A stretch of DNA of 64,000 nucleotides, taken from positions 1 through 64,000 of the forward strand of contig JAJCYT010000010.1 of assembly GCA_029262795.1 (NCBI GenBank). Direction: 5' to 3'. The DNA is from Candidatus Fraserbacteria bacterium (lineage in GTDB: Bacteria > Bipolaricaulota > Bipolaricaulia > RBG-16-55-9 > JAJCYT01). Position 1 is the first letter of the stretch. Each line of letters begins with the position of its first letter. Under the pieces are notes generated by a model. It was not told the origin of the DNA. It did not search any database and saw nothing but the letters and a program-made list of their open reading frames with translations. Below, in pieces: positions 50,551 to 59,585 of this stretch. Position numbers and translations under genes: made by a program.

Positions 50551-51849
50551 TTAAGGAAAATCAAACGAAGATGAAAAAATTTGCTCGAATTTTTTCGAGA
50601 TGATCAATAAGATTTCGTCTTGATGAAACCCGGCAACCACTTGGATTCCAAATGGCAACCCATGTTTATTCTTACCTGATGGAAGGGATATGGCAGGCAG
50701 TCCTGCGGAAGTCCATGGCAGATTCATCGCTGGATTTCCCGTGCTGTCTAGCCCTTTTGGTGCGGTGTCTAGGGTTGAGGGACAAATCCAAACATCAATT
50801 TCAGTTTCGCCCATGATGTTCTCGATCTCATTCCTGAGCAGCAGGCCCTGTTGTTGATAAAGATTGAGTGTGGCATCGTCGATGCTTTGTCCTCGTTCAA
50901 TCCATGCCCTCGTTCTTGGACGATAAAGTTCTTGGTAATGATCAAACCATGGGGCATGCACTCTGGCTTTCTCCGCCGCCGTCATCAGATGATGGGTGTC
51001 GTGGATGAATTCAAAATTTTCAAACATTGGAATTTTTTTAATTTTGTACCCTTTTGATTCAAGCAAATCGACCTGTTGTTCAAAATGTATTTTGACTTCA
51101 TCAGTAACCTGATCCAGATAGGGGCCAACAGGGATCCCCAAAGACACACGCTCAGGTCGTTTTTTCCATGACCAGGTTTCATCCAGAACAAGCATGCTGC
51201 ATTCGACACCCTCTACATCCTTGCAAAAAATCCCTATCTGATCAGCGGTTGGAGAAAAAGGAATCACGCCTTCTTTAGAAACCCTTCCGGCGCTTGGCTT
51301 AAACCCCACCACGCCACAATAAGCGGCGGGTCGGATAATTGATCCCACCGTCTGAGATCCCAAGGCCAAAGGAAAATATCCAGCCGCCACCCCTGCGGCC
51401 GAACCACTGCTCGACCCGCCAGGGGTATGCTCCAGATGGTTTGGGTTGCGCGTGGGGCCGGGTTCAAAATAGGCAAACTCGGTGGTGACGGTTTTTGCAA
51501 GGATGATGGCTCCCGCTTTTCTAAGCCGAGTCACACAGGCAGCTTCTGGCCCATCAAACAGTGAGGGCGGCAATGCACTGCCACATTGGGTCGGAAAACC
51601 ATCCACCCGAAAAATATCTTTGACGCCAACAGGGACGCCATATAAAAGAGGCCGAAACTCTGGGTCTGGTGAATAGGTTTTATACAATTCATCCGCTTGT
51701 TGAGAAATTTTTTGTTGATCAAACGTGCCCGGCACCAACGCTTGAATTTCTTTTTCTTTGGCTTCAATCAAATCGTATAAATCGTTCAAATACATGTGCA
51801 AATCTATTTTGCCAGTGCGAAGTTCATGCAGGGTTTCAAGCTTAAGCAT
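50551..51849 (-). CDS. Amidase signature family enzyme
   Basis: 432 residues. The Ser-cisSer-Lys triad is in place: Lys in GVPVGVKDIFRVDG, cis-Ser in PGGSSSGSAAGVAAG, and the nucleophile Ser in LGSQTVGSIIRPAAYCG. This family hydrolyses amide bonds in diverse small molecules; GatA of the tRNA amidotransferase belongs to it, but the absence of gatB/gatC neighbours and the sequence around the substrate pocket (FKPSAGRVSKEGVIPFSPTA) point to a stand-alone amidase. The substrate is unknown. It is transcribed away from the ilv operon, whose promoter lies 100 bases upstream in the opposite direction. Confidence 0.9.
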   Translation of the reverse strand: MLKLETLHELRTGKIDLHMYLNDLYDLIEAKEKEIQALVPGTFDQQKISQQADELYKTYSPDPEFRPLLYGVPVGVKDIFRVDGFPTQCGSALPPSLFDGPEAACVTRLRKAGAIILAKTVTTEFAYFEPGPTRNPNHLEHTPGGSSSGSAAGVAAGYFPLALGSQTVGSIIRPAAYCGVVGFKPSAGRVSKEGVIPFSPTADQIGIFCKDVEGVECSMLVLDETWSWKKRPERVSLGIPVGPYLDQVTDEVKIHFEQQVDLLESKGYKIKKIPMFENFEFIHDTHHLMTAAEKARVHAPWFDHYQELYRPRTRAWIERGQSIDDATLNLYQQQGLLLRNEIENIMGETEIDVWICPSTLDTAPKGLDSTGNPAMNLPWTSAGLPAISLPSGKNKHGLPFGIQVVAGFHQDEILLIISKKFEQIFSSSFDFP

Positions 51850-51949
51850 AGGTTGTTTTTAAGAGATCCTGTCACAAAATCCAAATTTGAGGTGATGTCT
51901 GTCACACATTTTGGACTGCGAAGTGCCTTTTGAAATTCCGCTATGGGTC

Positions 51950-51978
51950 TTGACATTGTCATTGTATTGTGCTATGGT
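51950..51978 (+). promoter_or_regulatory. Promoter of the ilv-leu operon
   Basis: Consensus TTGACA (51950-51955), 17 nt spacer, TATGGT (51973-51978). Predicted start near 51985, giving about 85 nt before the leader peptide and 360 nt before the first large gene product. Confidence 0.8.
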
Positions 51979-52051
51979 TTGGCAAGATTATACAGAATCT
52001 CGCATGAAACAAGATCTCTTGTAGATTGTAGATTCAAGCAACACACAACTC

Positions 52052-52179
52052 GAAAGGAGGGGTTTCGCATGCGGAATCTCACTTGGACGCAACGCATGAC
52101 CATTACTCAACGTACCGAAGGGTGCACCTACCTGGTAGTCTCTACTGTCCTCCTTTCCATTATTCTGCCCCTCTGGGGC
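52052..52179 (+). promoter_or_regulatory. SD-sequestering RNA switch in the ilv leader
   Basis: The leader SD GAAAGGAGG (52052-52060) is the exact reverse complement of CCTCCTTTC (52149-52157), which encodes the Val-Leu-Leu-Ser control region. A second competing partner, CCCCTC (52168-52173), matches GAGGGG (52057-52062) of the same SD. That second partner is also half of a local hairpin, GCCCC / GGGGC (52167-52179), at the end of the peptide gene. A ribosome on the control codons would cover one or both partners. The pairings are read directly; the regulatory reading is inference. Confidence 0.55.
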
Positions 52180-52182
52180 TAA
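52069..52182 (+). CDS. ilvL: ilv operon leader peptide
   Basis: 37-residue open frame with a very strong ribosome binding site (AAAGGAGGGG). The last 17 residues are YLVVSTVLLSIILPLWG, of which ten are Leu, Val or Ile, all three end products of the operon. This is the same design as E. coli ilvL (ilvGMEDA leader), although the sequence is not similar. It lies between the operon promoter and the first structural gene. Its translation would sense charged branched-chain tRNAs, and slow reading of the tail would change the RNA pairing around it. No U-tract terminator follows directly, so control may be partly translational. Confidence 0.75.
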   Translation: MRNLTWTQRMTITQRTEGCTYLVVSTVLLSIILPLWG

Positions 52183-52257
52183 TCATTTACTCTCAAACCA
52201 TTTTTAATTCTCGGTTCTGAGAAAGACGACTTCTTTACATCCAATATTTTGAGGTTT

Positions 52258-52312
52258 TGAGTCACTTGTTTTGTTGACTCATTTATTGATCTATCGGCTC
52301 ATCTTGATGAGC
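52258..52312 (+). promoter_or_regulatory. Two hairpins between ilv leader and first gene
   Basis: TGAGTCA / TGACTCA (52258-52281, 10 nt loop) and GCTCAT / ATGAGC (52297-52312, CTTG loop). Neither has a proper U-tract directly after it; a five-T run starts 16 bases after the second. They are the only candidates for an attenuator terminator in the 165 bases 52183-52347. Confidence 0.4.
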
Positions 52313-52347
52313 GAGGTCTATATATAATTTTTGAAAAGGACTTAATT

Positions 52348-52599
52348 ATGTTTTGCCAAAAATGTGATTCTTTGATGCACAACACCTATATCGGCCACAC
52401 CAAAAACACATTGGAACTTTGGGCTTGTAGCGATGAACACTGCGATTACACTTTTGAAATGAGAAGCAATGCAAGAGGCTTCAATTTTTGTTTTGACGAA
52501 AACGAAGACATGAAATTTAAAGATTCATCTGAAGATAAAGAAAAATTGTTGATGCAACCGGACACCACCACGCAGCTGATGAACGCGTGTTATTGGTAA
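52348..52599 (+). CDS. Small zinc-ribbon protein (RPB9/TFS-like N-terminal ribbon)
   Basis: 83 residues. Cysteines C3-x2-C6 and C27-x4-C32 (MFCQKCDSLMHN, then LWACSDEHCDYTFEM) form a ribbon similar in pattern to the amino-terminal ribbon of RNA polymerase subunit RPB9 and archaeal TFS, with an unusual four-residue second knuckle. The rest (FCFDENEDMKFKDSSEDKEK) is acidic and probably unstructured. GGAC lies nine bases before the ATG. It is 20 bases upstream of ilvB and follows the leader region, so it is the first full protein of the operon. I know of no assigned role for such a protein in branched-chain amino acid operons; it might be a regulator. Confidence 0.75.
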   Translation: MFCQKCDSLMHNTYIGHTKNTLELWACSDEHCDYTFEMRSNARGFNFCFDENEDMKFKDSSEDKEKLLMQPDTTTQLMNACYW

Positions 52600-52619
52600 A
52601 CTTTTTAGGGAGAACTTAA

Positions 52620-54368
52620 ATGAGCACCAAGGTTGAGCCCACATCGCATAAGCGGTCGGTGAACAAAAGGTCCGGTGCCCAAGCCGTGATCGAAGCACTA
52701 AAGGCAGAAGGGGCAAATTTGTTGTTTGGCGTCACAGGTGGCGCCATTATGCCCATTTATGATGCCTTGTATAAAGATAGCGATTTACGGCACATTATGG
52801 TTGGTCATGAACAAGGTGGGGCTCATATGGCCGAAGGGTACGCCCGTGTCACCGGCGAACCTGGCGTCATCCTGACCACCAGTGGTCCGGGCGCAACAAA
52901 CCTTGTAACTGGATTGGCCGATGCCATCATGGATTCAACTCCATTGATTGCCATCACAGGCCAGGTCGCCACCAGCCTCATTGGCAATGATGCCTTTCAG
53001 GAAGCGGACGTCCGAGGCATCACCATGCCGGTGACCAAACACAATTACCTGGTTCAGAACTCGGACCATTTGCCCCAGATTTTCGCCGAGGGCTTTCATA
53101 TTTCACGCTCTGGCCGACCTGGGCCGGTGCTCATTGATATTCCCAAAGACTTACAGGTTCAACAAACCAGTGCGATCCGTCCCAAAGAAATTGAACTGGA
53201 AGGTTATAAACCGCCTTATGAAGGCCATCCAAAACAAATTCGTAAAGCACTTGAAGTGATCCAAAATTGTGAGCGCCCTGTCATCCTCGCGGGTGGTGGG
53301 GTGCTTCACGCGGAAGCCTCCCAAGAGTTGATGGATTTTGCCGAAGCGCTCAACATCCCTGTGGTCAGCACGTTGATGGGATTGGGGAATTTCCCGATTG
53401 ACCACCCCCTTTCCTTGGGGATGCCTGGGATGCATGGCACGGGTTATGCAATACTTTCCCTTTATCACTGCGATGCCATGATCTGCGTTGGCACGCGTCT
53501 GGATGATCGAATCACAGGCAAACTGGATGAATTCTGCCCTTGGGCCAAGCTCATCCACATCGACATTGATGCTTCTGAAATTGGTAAAAATGTGCCAGCT
53601 ATGGTTCCCATTGTGGGTCACGCCAAACCGGTGTTAAAAGACCTAATCAAGTCGGTTGGTTCCTGGGAATCCAGACCCGATTGGACGGAGTGGCACAATC
53701 AGGTGAACGGTTGGCGCAAGGAATATCCGCTTGGGTATAAAGAAAAAGAAAATCAAATCCTTCCTCAACAGGTTATTGAGGAAGTCGACTCACTCCTAGA
53801 CGACGATGCGATCATCACCACTGGGGTCGGGCAACATCAGATGTGGACAGCCCAGTATTACACCTTCCGCAAACCGAGGACGTGGCTGACCAGCGGCGGT
53901 TTGGGCACGATGGGCTACGGTTTTCCCGCAGCCTTGGGTGCCAAGCTGGCCAAGCCCGAAGCCCCCGTGGTGTGCATCGACGGTGACGGTTCTTTCATCA
54001 TGAACATGCAAGAGCTGGTCACTGCGGTGCGTTATCGCATTCCCGTTGTTTGTGTGATTTTGAACAACCTCTTCCTCGGCATGGTGCGGCAGTGGCAGCA
54101 TCTTTTCTTTGAGGATCGTTTTGCTGAAACCACGTTGATGCCTCCCGCTTTCGATCAAGTCGCCATTGCTTGTGGTGGTCTTGGAAAGCGAGTGGAACGA
54201 CCTGAGGAATTAAATCAAGCCATAAAATGGGCCTTAAAGGAAGCAGAGGAAAAACGATTGCCTGTGGTCCTGAATGTGATGACAGACTGTGAAGAATGTG
54301 TGTATCCAATGGTGCCTGCCGGCGGAGCCAATGTGAACTTTATCCCAGGACCGGAGGGCAAAAAATGA
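52620..54368 (+). CDS. ilvB: Acetolactate synthase, catalytic subunit
   Basis: 582 residues. Condenses pyruvate with pyruvate or 2-oxobutyrate, the first common step to valine/leucine and isoleucine. ThDP enzyme: the catalytic Glu is in GHEQGGAHMAEGYARVTGEPG, the FAD-linked middle domain includes VILAGGGVLH, and the metal site is GDGSFIMNMQELVTAVRYRIPV with NNLFLGMVRQWQ. About 20 extra residues at the N-terminus are polar. AGGGAGAAC lies before the ATG. It overlaps ilvN by four bases (ATGA). Confidence 0.97.
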   Translation: MSTKVEPTSHKRSVNKRSGAQAVIEALKAEGANLLFGVTGGAIMPIYDALYKDSDLRHIMVGHEQGGAHMAEGYARVTGEPGVILTTSGPGATNLVTGLADAIMDSTPLIAITGQVATSLIGNDAFQEADVRGITMPVTKHNYLVQNSDHLPQIFAEGFHISRSGRPGPVLIDIPKDLQVQQTSAIRPKEIELEGYKPPYEGHPKQIRKALEVIQNCERPVILAGGGVLHAEASQELMDFAEALNIPVVSTLMGLGNFPIDHPLSLGMPGMHGTGYAILSLYHCDAMICVGTRLDDRITGKLDEFCPWAKLIHIDIDASEIGKNVPAMVPIVGHAKPVLKDLIKSVGSWESRPDWTEWHNQVNGWRKEYPLGYKEKENQILPQQVIEEVDSLLDDDAIITTGVGQHQMWTAQYYTFRKPRTWLTSGGLGTMGYGFPAALGAKLAKPEAPVVCIDGDGSFIMNMQELVTAVRYRIPVVCVILNNLFLGMVRQWQHLFFEDRFAETTLMPPAFDQVAIACGGLGKRVERPEELNQAIKWALKEAEEKRLPVVLNVMTDCEECVYPMVPAGGANVNFIPGPEGKK

Positions 54369-54895
54369 GCAAGCATCTTCACCCCTTGTCCGCAATCGTT
54401 ATCAATGAAAGTGGGGTTCTGGCAAGAATTTCAGGCATGTTTGCCCGACGCGGCTTCAACATCGACAGCTTGGCCGTAGGCGAAACGGAGGACCCCCGCT
54501 ATTCCCGCATGACTATTATGGTGCGCGGGGATGATCGCGTGCTGGAACAAGTGGTCAAGCAATTGGGCCGAATGGTCGATGTCATCAAGATCAACGACCT
54601 GGCCAAAGACCCTCATGTTGAGCGTGAAGTGGCTTTGATCAAGGTTCATGCACCCCCTTCTGAACGCAGCGAGATTATTGAATTGGTCAACATTTTTCGC
54701 GCCAAGATTGTGGATGTCGGTAAAAAGCGATTGATGATCGAAATCAGCGGCAAGGGTGACAAAGTGGATGCCATCATCGACATGCTCAAACCTTACGGCA
54801 TTGTTGAATTGGCCCGCACGGGTCGCATCATCCTTGCTCGTGGTCAAAAGACCACCTCGGTAATGGATCGACAGGCTGAAAAAGTGCTGGTTTAA
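54365..54895 (+). CDS. ilvN: Acetolactate synthase, regulatory subunit
   Basis: 176 residues, the full-length two-domain small subunit. The N-terminal ACT domain is LSAIVINESGVLARISGMFARRGFNIDSLAVGETE, the valine-binding part, and the C-terminal domain has FRAKIVDVGKKRLMIEISG and LKPYGIVELARTGRIIL. It activates IlvB and confers valine feedback. ATG at 54365 inside the ilvB stop, preceded by GGAGGG within the end of ilvB; the frame is open further upstream but that belongs to ilvB. ilvC follows after 57 bases. Confidence 0.97.
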   Translation: MSKHLHPLSAIVINESGVLARISGMFARRGFNIDSLAVGETEDPRYSRMTIMVRGDDRVLEQVVKQLGRMVDVIKINDLAKDPHVEREVALIKVHAPPSERSEIIELVNIFRAKIVDVGKKRLMIEISGKGDKVDAIIDMLKPYGIVELARTGRIILARGQKTTSVMDRQAEKVLV

Positions 54896-54952
54896 CTCAA
54901 ACTATAAAACTCCAAATATTTTAGAAATCAACCTAGAGGTGAAGACGAGACT

Positions 54953-55990
54953 ATGGTAAACATTTATTATGATCAGGATGCAAAGCCAGAACTGATGCAG
55001 GGCAAGCGTGTGGCGGTACTGGGCTACGGAAGCCAGGGTCGCGCTCACGCCATGAACCTGCGCGATAGTGGTCATGATGTGGTGGTTGGTTTACGCCCCG
55101 GCGGGTTTTCCTGGAAACAGGCTGAGGAAGATGGCATGGAAGTGGCAAGCTGTATCGATGCCGCCAAAGATGCTGAAATGATCATGTTCCTGACACCAGA
55201 CACCATACAGCCAAAGGTCTACAGAGAAGAGGTTGAACCCACGCTTTCTGGCAAGGAAACATTATTTTTCGCGCACGGGTTTAGCATCCATTACAACCAG
55301 ATTTTGCCGCCTCAGAATCTTGATGTGGTCATGGTTGCTCCAAAAGGGCCTGGTAACTTGGTCCGAGCACTTTACGAAGATGGCAAGGGCGTCCCTTGTT
55401 TGATCGCAGTCGCGCAGGATGCCTCTGGCCAAGCCAAAGACAAAGCACTCGCTTATGCACAAGCCATTGGTGGCACGCGAGCAGGCGTGCTTGAAACCAC
55501 TTTTCAAGAAGAAACAGAAACCGACTTGTTCGGCGAACAAGCCGTACTTTGCGGTGGGGTCAGCGCTTTGATGAAAGCCGGATTTGAAACCCTGGTCGAA
55601 GCAGGATACGCCCCTGAAATGGCTTACTTTGAATGTGTTCATGAAATGAAATTGATCGTTGATTTAATCTACAACGGTGGCCTGGAACAGATGCGCCGCT
55701 TCGTCAGTGACACAGCCAAGTATGGCGATGTCACCCGTGGTCCTCGTGTGATTGATGACAATGTCAAAGCCACCATGAAAGAAATCCTGGAAGAAATCCA
55801 GAATGGCAAATTCGCAACCGAGTGGGTGCTTGAGAATCAGGCAGGCTTGCCCGTATTTAATGCCCTATTGCGCCGAGATGAAGAACATCAAGTGAAAGCC
55901 GTTGGCGAGTCCCTCCGTCAGATGATGGATTGGCTCAAGGAAGACACAACCAAAGCGAAAGAGGTGGTGAAAGTTGGCAGATCCAGTTGA
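54953..55990 (+). CDS. ilvC: Ketol-acid reductoisomerase (class I)
   Basis: 345 residues. Isomerises and reduces acetolactate (or acetohydroxybutyrate) with NADPH, needing magnesium. The Rossmann loop is [21 protein letters not shown], followed by [12 protein letters not shown]; the catalytic knotted domain has the Asp/Glu metal ligands in [14 protein letters not shown] and [18 protein letters not shown]. Length fits the short class I form. Its 3' end overlaps the TTG start of leuA by 17 bases, so the two are translationally linked. Confidence 0.97.
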   Translation: MVNIYYDQDAKPELMQGKRVAVLGYGSQGRAHAMNLRDSGHDVVVGLRPGGFSWKQAEEDGMEVASCIDAAKDAEMIMFLTPDTIQPKVYREEVEPTLSGKETLFFAHGFSIHYNQILPPQNLDVVMVAPKGPGNLVRALYEDGKGVPCLIAVAQDASGQAKDKALAYAQAIGGTRAGVLETTFQEETETDLFGEQAVLCGGVSALMKAGFETLVEAGYAPEMAYFECVHEMKLIVDLIYNGGLEQMRRFVSDTAKYGDVTRGPRVIDDNVKATMKEILEEIQNGKFATEWVLENQAGLPVFNALLRRDEEHQVKAVGESLRQMMDWLKEDTTKAKEVVKVGRSS

Positions 55991-57512
55991 TATCGTTGTA
56001 TTTGATACAACGTTGCGGGATGGGGAACAAACCCCTGGTGTTGGATTTTCAGTTCAGGACAAGGTGGCCCTGGCCCTGAAACTGGAAGAACTCAATGTGG
56101 ACGTCATTGAAGCTGGTTTTCCCATCAACTCCGAAGAAGAGAAAGACGCAGTTAGGCAAATTTCGGATGCTGTGAGGAATAGTCAAGTCTGTGGCTTGGC
56201 GCGCGTGGTGGACATTGACATTGATACGGCCATCGAATGCGGTGTGGATATGGTTCACGTTTTCGCGCCAACTTCTGAAGTGCAGATGGCGCATGCAGTT
56301 CACTCCACGCGTGAGAAAATTGTCGAAAAAAGTCGCGCAGCCATACAGAAGATTAAAGACGCTGGACTCATTTGTATGTTCAGCCCAATGGATGCCACAC
56401 GAACTGACCCTGAATTCTTAATTGAAATTTGCAAAATAGCCGAGGAAGCCGGAGCCGATTGGCTCAATCTTCCAGACACGGTCGGGGTGGGGACACCGCA
56501 AAGCATTCAGGACATGATCAACCGCGTCACGGCTCAGGTTGGCACCGCCATCAGCATCCACTGTCATAACGACTTTGGCATGGGCGTGGCCAACACCCTG
56601 GCCGCTGTGGAAGCCGGAGCCACGATGGTTCAGGTTTCCGTCAATGGCATTGGGGAGCGAGCTGGCAATGCCTCACTGGAACAAACAGTGATGTGTTTAC
56701 ACTGCCTTTACGAAAACTACAAGGTTAAGGCCCATACGGAAAACCTTTACGAAGTGTCTCGTTTTGTTGAACGTTTAACAGGCATTCCCACACCGCCACC
56801 TCAACCCATTATCGGTGCCAACGCTTTTTCACACGAAAGTGGCATCCATGCAGCCGGTGTGTTGGAAGAATCCAGCACGTTTGAGCCGGGCATCATGACG
56901 CCTGAAATGGTGGGGCACAAACGCCGTTTAGTGATTGGCAAACATACGGGCACACATAGCGTTGAAATTGCGCTCCATGAAGCTGGCTTAATACCCGGCA
57001 AAGATGAGTTGTTGGAAATTGTAAAACGTGTTAAATCCTTGGGTGGCAAAGGCAAACACGTCACTCAAACAGATTTATTCACGATTGCCGAGAGCGTGAT
57101 GGCCAAGGTGCCAAAAGAGCAACGGGCCATTGAGCTCGATCAGCTTGTGGTCACCACAGGTAATCGAACCACCCCCACCGCCAGCGTGGTCGCGCGTGTG
57201 AATGGTGAAACCCGAACCGAAGCACAACTGGGCGTGGGGCCGGTGGATGCCGCACTCAATGCTGTTCAACGCATCTTGGGAGATTCTCCCAAGCTGGAAG
57301 TCACTGGCTTTCACATGGACGCCATCAGTGGTGGGAGCGATGCAGTCGCCACAGTGTTGATCACAGTAGAAGACGAAGATGGCAAACGTTCTAGCGCACA
57401 AGGTGCAGGTGAAGACATCACTATTGCAAGTGTGGAAGCACTTGTCGCTGCCATTAACCAATTGTTACGTGTGCGCGAACACAGCAAAGAAGCAGCCGAG
57501 GTGGCAAACTAA
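55974..57512 (+). CDS. leuA: 2-isopropylmalate synthase
   Basis: 512 residues. Condenses 2-oxoisovalerate with acetyl-CoA, the committed step to leucine. TIM barrel: [51 protein letters not shown] (metal histidines) and [18 protein letters not shown]; then the [16 protein letters not shown] subdomain and a C-terminal regulatory LeuA dimer domain ([34 protein letters not shown]) expected to bind leucine. TTG start at 55974, within the end of ilvC, with AGAGGTGG upstream. leuC starts one base after the stop. Confidence 0.97.
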   Translation: MADPVDIVVFDTTLRDGEQTPGVGFSVQDKVALALKLEELNVDVIEAGFPINSEEEKDAVRQISDAVRNSQVCGLARVVDIDIDTAIECGVDMVHVFAPTSEVQMAHAVHSTREKIVEKSRAAIQKIKDAGLICMFSPMDATRTDPEFLIEICKIAEEAGADWLNLPDTVGVGTPQSIQDMINRVTAQVGTAISIHCHNDFGMGVANTLAAVEAGATMVQVSVNGIGERAGNASLEQTVMCLHCLYENYKVKAHTENLYEVSRFVERLTGIPTPPPQPIIGANAFSHESGIHAAGVLEESSTFEPGIMTPEMVGHKRRLVIGKHTGTHSVEIALHEAGLIPGKDELLEIVKRVKSLGGKGKHVTQTDLFTIAESVMAKVPKEQRAIELDQLVVTTGNRTTPTASVVARVNGETRTEAQLGVGPVDAALNAVQRILGDSPKLEVTGFHMDAISGGSDAVATVLITVEDEDGKRSSAQGAGEDITIASVEALVAAINQLLRVREHSKEAAEVAN

Positions 57513-57513
57513 C

Positions 57514-58944
57514 ATGTCAACGCTATTTGAAAAAATCTGGCAAGCTCATGTGGTTCATGAGGAAGCGGGTATACCCGCCTTGCTTTACATAGATCGGCAT
57601 TTGGTTCATGAAGTCACATCACCCCAGGCGTTTGATGGACTTCGCGCGGCAGACCGAAAGGTACGCCGCCCTGAACTCACCATTGCCACGATGGATCACA
57701 ACGTGCCAACAACAGATCGCAGCCTGCCCATCAAAGACCCGATTGCAGCCAAACAAATTGATGTGTTGAGAAAAAACTGCGCAGAATTTGGGGTCACCCT
57801 TTATGACCTCGATAACAAAAATCAGGGCATCGTCCACGTCATCGGCCCAGAGCTTGGCCTCACACTGCCTGGAATGACCATTGTGTGTGGCGACAGTCAT
57901 ACTTCGACACATGGTGCTTTTGGTTCTCTGGCTTTTGGGATCGGTACCTCAGAAGTCGAACACGTCATGGCGACCCAATGCCTACCTCAGATGAAGCCAA
58001 AAACCATGGCCATCAAACTCAATGGCAAACGCCAATTCGGAGTCACAGCAAAAGATCTTATTTTGGGCGTCATCGGCCACATCGGAGTGGGCGGTGGCAC
58101 GGGTCATGTCATCGAGTATATGGGCGAAGCCATCCGAGAGCTTTCAATGGAAGGTCGCATGACGGTGTGCAACATGTCCATCGAATGTGGCGCTCGGGCA
58201 GGGATGGTTGCGCCTGATGAAACGACTTTCAAGTATGTTGAAGGCAAAACACACTCGCCAAAAGGTGAAGATTTTGAAAAAGCAGTCGCTTATTGGAAAA
58301 CACTTCCAAGTGATGCTGATGCTGTTTTCGATAGCACGATTGAATTTGATGTGTCCACCTTTGCACCGCAAGTTAGTTGGGGTACCAATCCTGGCCAAAT
58401 GGCATCGGTGACAGGCAACATTCCCTCGCCTGATGATTTCGATGACCCAGCTATGAAAAAATCTGTCGAAGCCGCATTGGAATACATGAACCTCAAAGCA
58501 GGTACGCCTGTGCAAGATATCACGGTGGATCGCATATTTATTGGCTCTTGTACCAATTCACGCATTGAAGACCTGCGGGCAGCCGCAGCCATTGCAAAGG
58601 GCAGGAAAGTTGCACCCACCGTAAATGCAATGGTGGTACCAGGATCACAACCAGTAAAACTTCAGGCTGAAGCTGAGGGTCTGGACCAAATATTCAAAGA
58701 TGCTGGATTTGATTGGCGTGAAGCTGGATGCAGTATGTGTCTTGGTATGAATCCAGATATTCTCGTTCCAGGCGAGCGCTGTGCCTCTACCAGCAATCGG
58801 AACTTTGAAGGCCGCCAAGGGCGTGGTGGGCGCACCCATTTGGTCAGCCCCATCATGGCCGCAGCCGCAGCCATTGAAGGCCGCTTTGTGGATATCCGCG
58901 AATGGTCAAGCAAGAACCAAATTGAAGAAGAGGCATTGGTATGA
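57514..58944 (+). CDS. leuC: 3-isopropylmalate dehydratase, large subunit
   Basis: 476 residues. Iron-sulfur hydro-lyase that isomerises 2- to 3-isopropylmalate with LeuD, and likewise citramalate. Start [14 protein letters not shown], aconitase motifs [35 protein letters not shown], and the three cluster cysteines in [13 protein letters not shown] and [11 protein letters not shown]. The length fits the bacterial LeuC1 form. ATG at 57514 after GAGGTGG; the frame extends upstream within leuA but is not used. It overlaps leuD by four bases. Confidence 0.97.
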   Translation: MSTLFEKIWQAHVVHEEAGIPALLYIDRHLVHEVTSPQAFDGLRAADRKVRRPELTIATMDHNVPTTDRSLPIKDPIAAKQIDVLRKNCAEFGVTLYDLDNKNQGIVHVIGPELGLTLPGMTIVCGDSHTSTHGAFGSLAFGIGTSEVEHVMATQCLPQMKPKTMAIKLNGKRQFGVTAKDLILGVIGHIGVGGGTGHVIEYMGEAIRELSMEGRMTVCNMSIECGARAGMVAPDETTFKYVEGKTHSPKGEDFEKAVAYWKTLPSDADAVFDSTIEFDVSTFAPQVSWGTNPGQMASVTGNIPSPDDFDDPAMKKSVEAALEYMNLKAGTPVQDITVDRIFIGSCTNSRIEDLRAAAAIAKGRKVAPTVNAMVVPGSQPVKLQAEAEGLDQIFKDAGFDWREAGCSMCLGMNPDILVPGERCASTSNRNFEGRQGRGGRTHLVSPIMAAAAAIEGRFVDIREWSSKNQIEEEALV

Positions 58945-59561
58945 AAAAATTTCAAACCTTTACCGGCTTGGCCGCGCCACTGAATCGCGTGGATGTGGAC
59001 ACCGATCAGATTATTCCCAAACAATTCTTAAAACGTGTGGAACGCACGGGCTTCGGTCAGTTCCTATTCAACGATTGGCGCTTTAATGAAGATGGTTCGG
59101 AAAAAACTGACTTCGTGTTAAATGAAACCAGGTACAAAGGCGCGAGTGTCTTAGTGGCAGGCAACAACTTTGGATGTGGTTCCAGCCGCGAACATGCGCC
59201 TTGGTCACTCGAAGATTATGGATTCACGGTGATCGTCGCTCCATCTTATGCTGACATCTTTAAAACCAATTGTTTCAAGAATGGGATGCTGCCAATTGAG
59301 TTAGGCACAACCATCGTCGATGAGTGGTTTCAACGCATTGATGCCAACGAAGGCTACGAAATCACGGTGGATCTCAACGCGCAAACCATTACAGGCAGTG
59401 ATGGCTTTAGCAGTTCGTTTGAGGTCGATGCATTCCGAAAGCATTGCTTGCTCGAAGGGTTAGACGACATCGGTTTGTCCTTGGCACACGAATCGAAAAT
59501 TACGGCGTATGAACAAGATCATAATACACCGTGGCAGGCTGCTGTTGCCAAAGCTTCATAA
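58941..59561 (+). CDS. leuD: 3-isopropylmalate dehydratase, small subunit
   Basis: 206 residues. Swivel domain that completes the LeuCD active site. Motifs: [69 protein letters not shown]. Bacterial-length form. ATGA overlap with leuC; leuB follows after 24 bases. With two synthases (LeuA and CimA) in the operon, this enzyme probably handles both isopropylmalate and citramalate. Confidence 0.97.
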   Translation: MKKFQTFTGLAAPLNRVDVDTDQIIPKQFLKRVERTGFGQFLFNDWRFNEDGSEKTDFVLNETRYKGASVLVAGNNFGCGSSREHAPWSLEDYGFTVIVAPSYADIFKTNCFKNGMLPIELGTTIVDEWFQRIDANEGYEITVDLNAQTITGSDGFSSSFEVDAFRKHCLLEGLDDIGLSLAHESKITAYEQDHNTPWQAAVAKAS

Positions 59562-59585
59562 ATAAAACTAAAAGAGATTGGATCA

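Noticed and set aside
51950-52347. T-box riboswitch before the ilv operon
   Set aside because: I could not find a T-box consensus or the stem I specifier layout, while a clear leader peptide is present.
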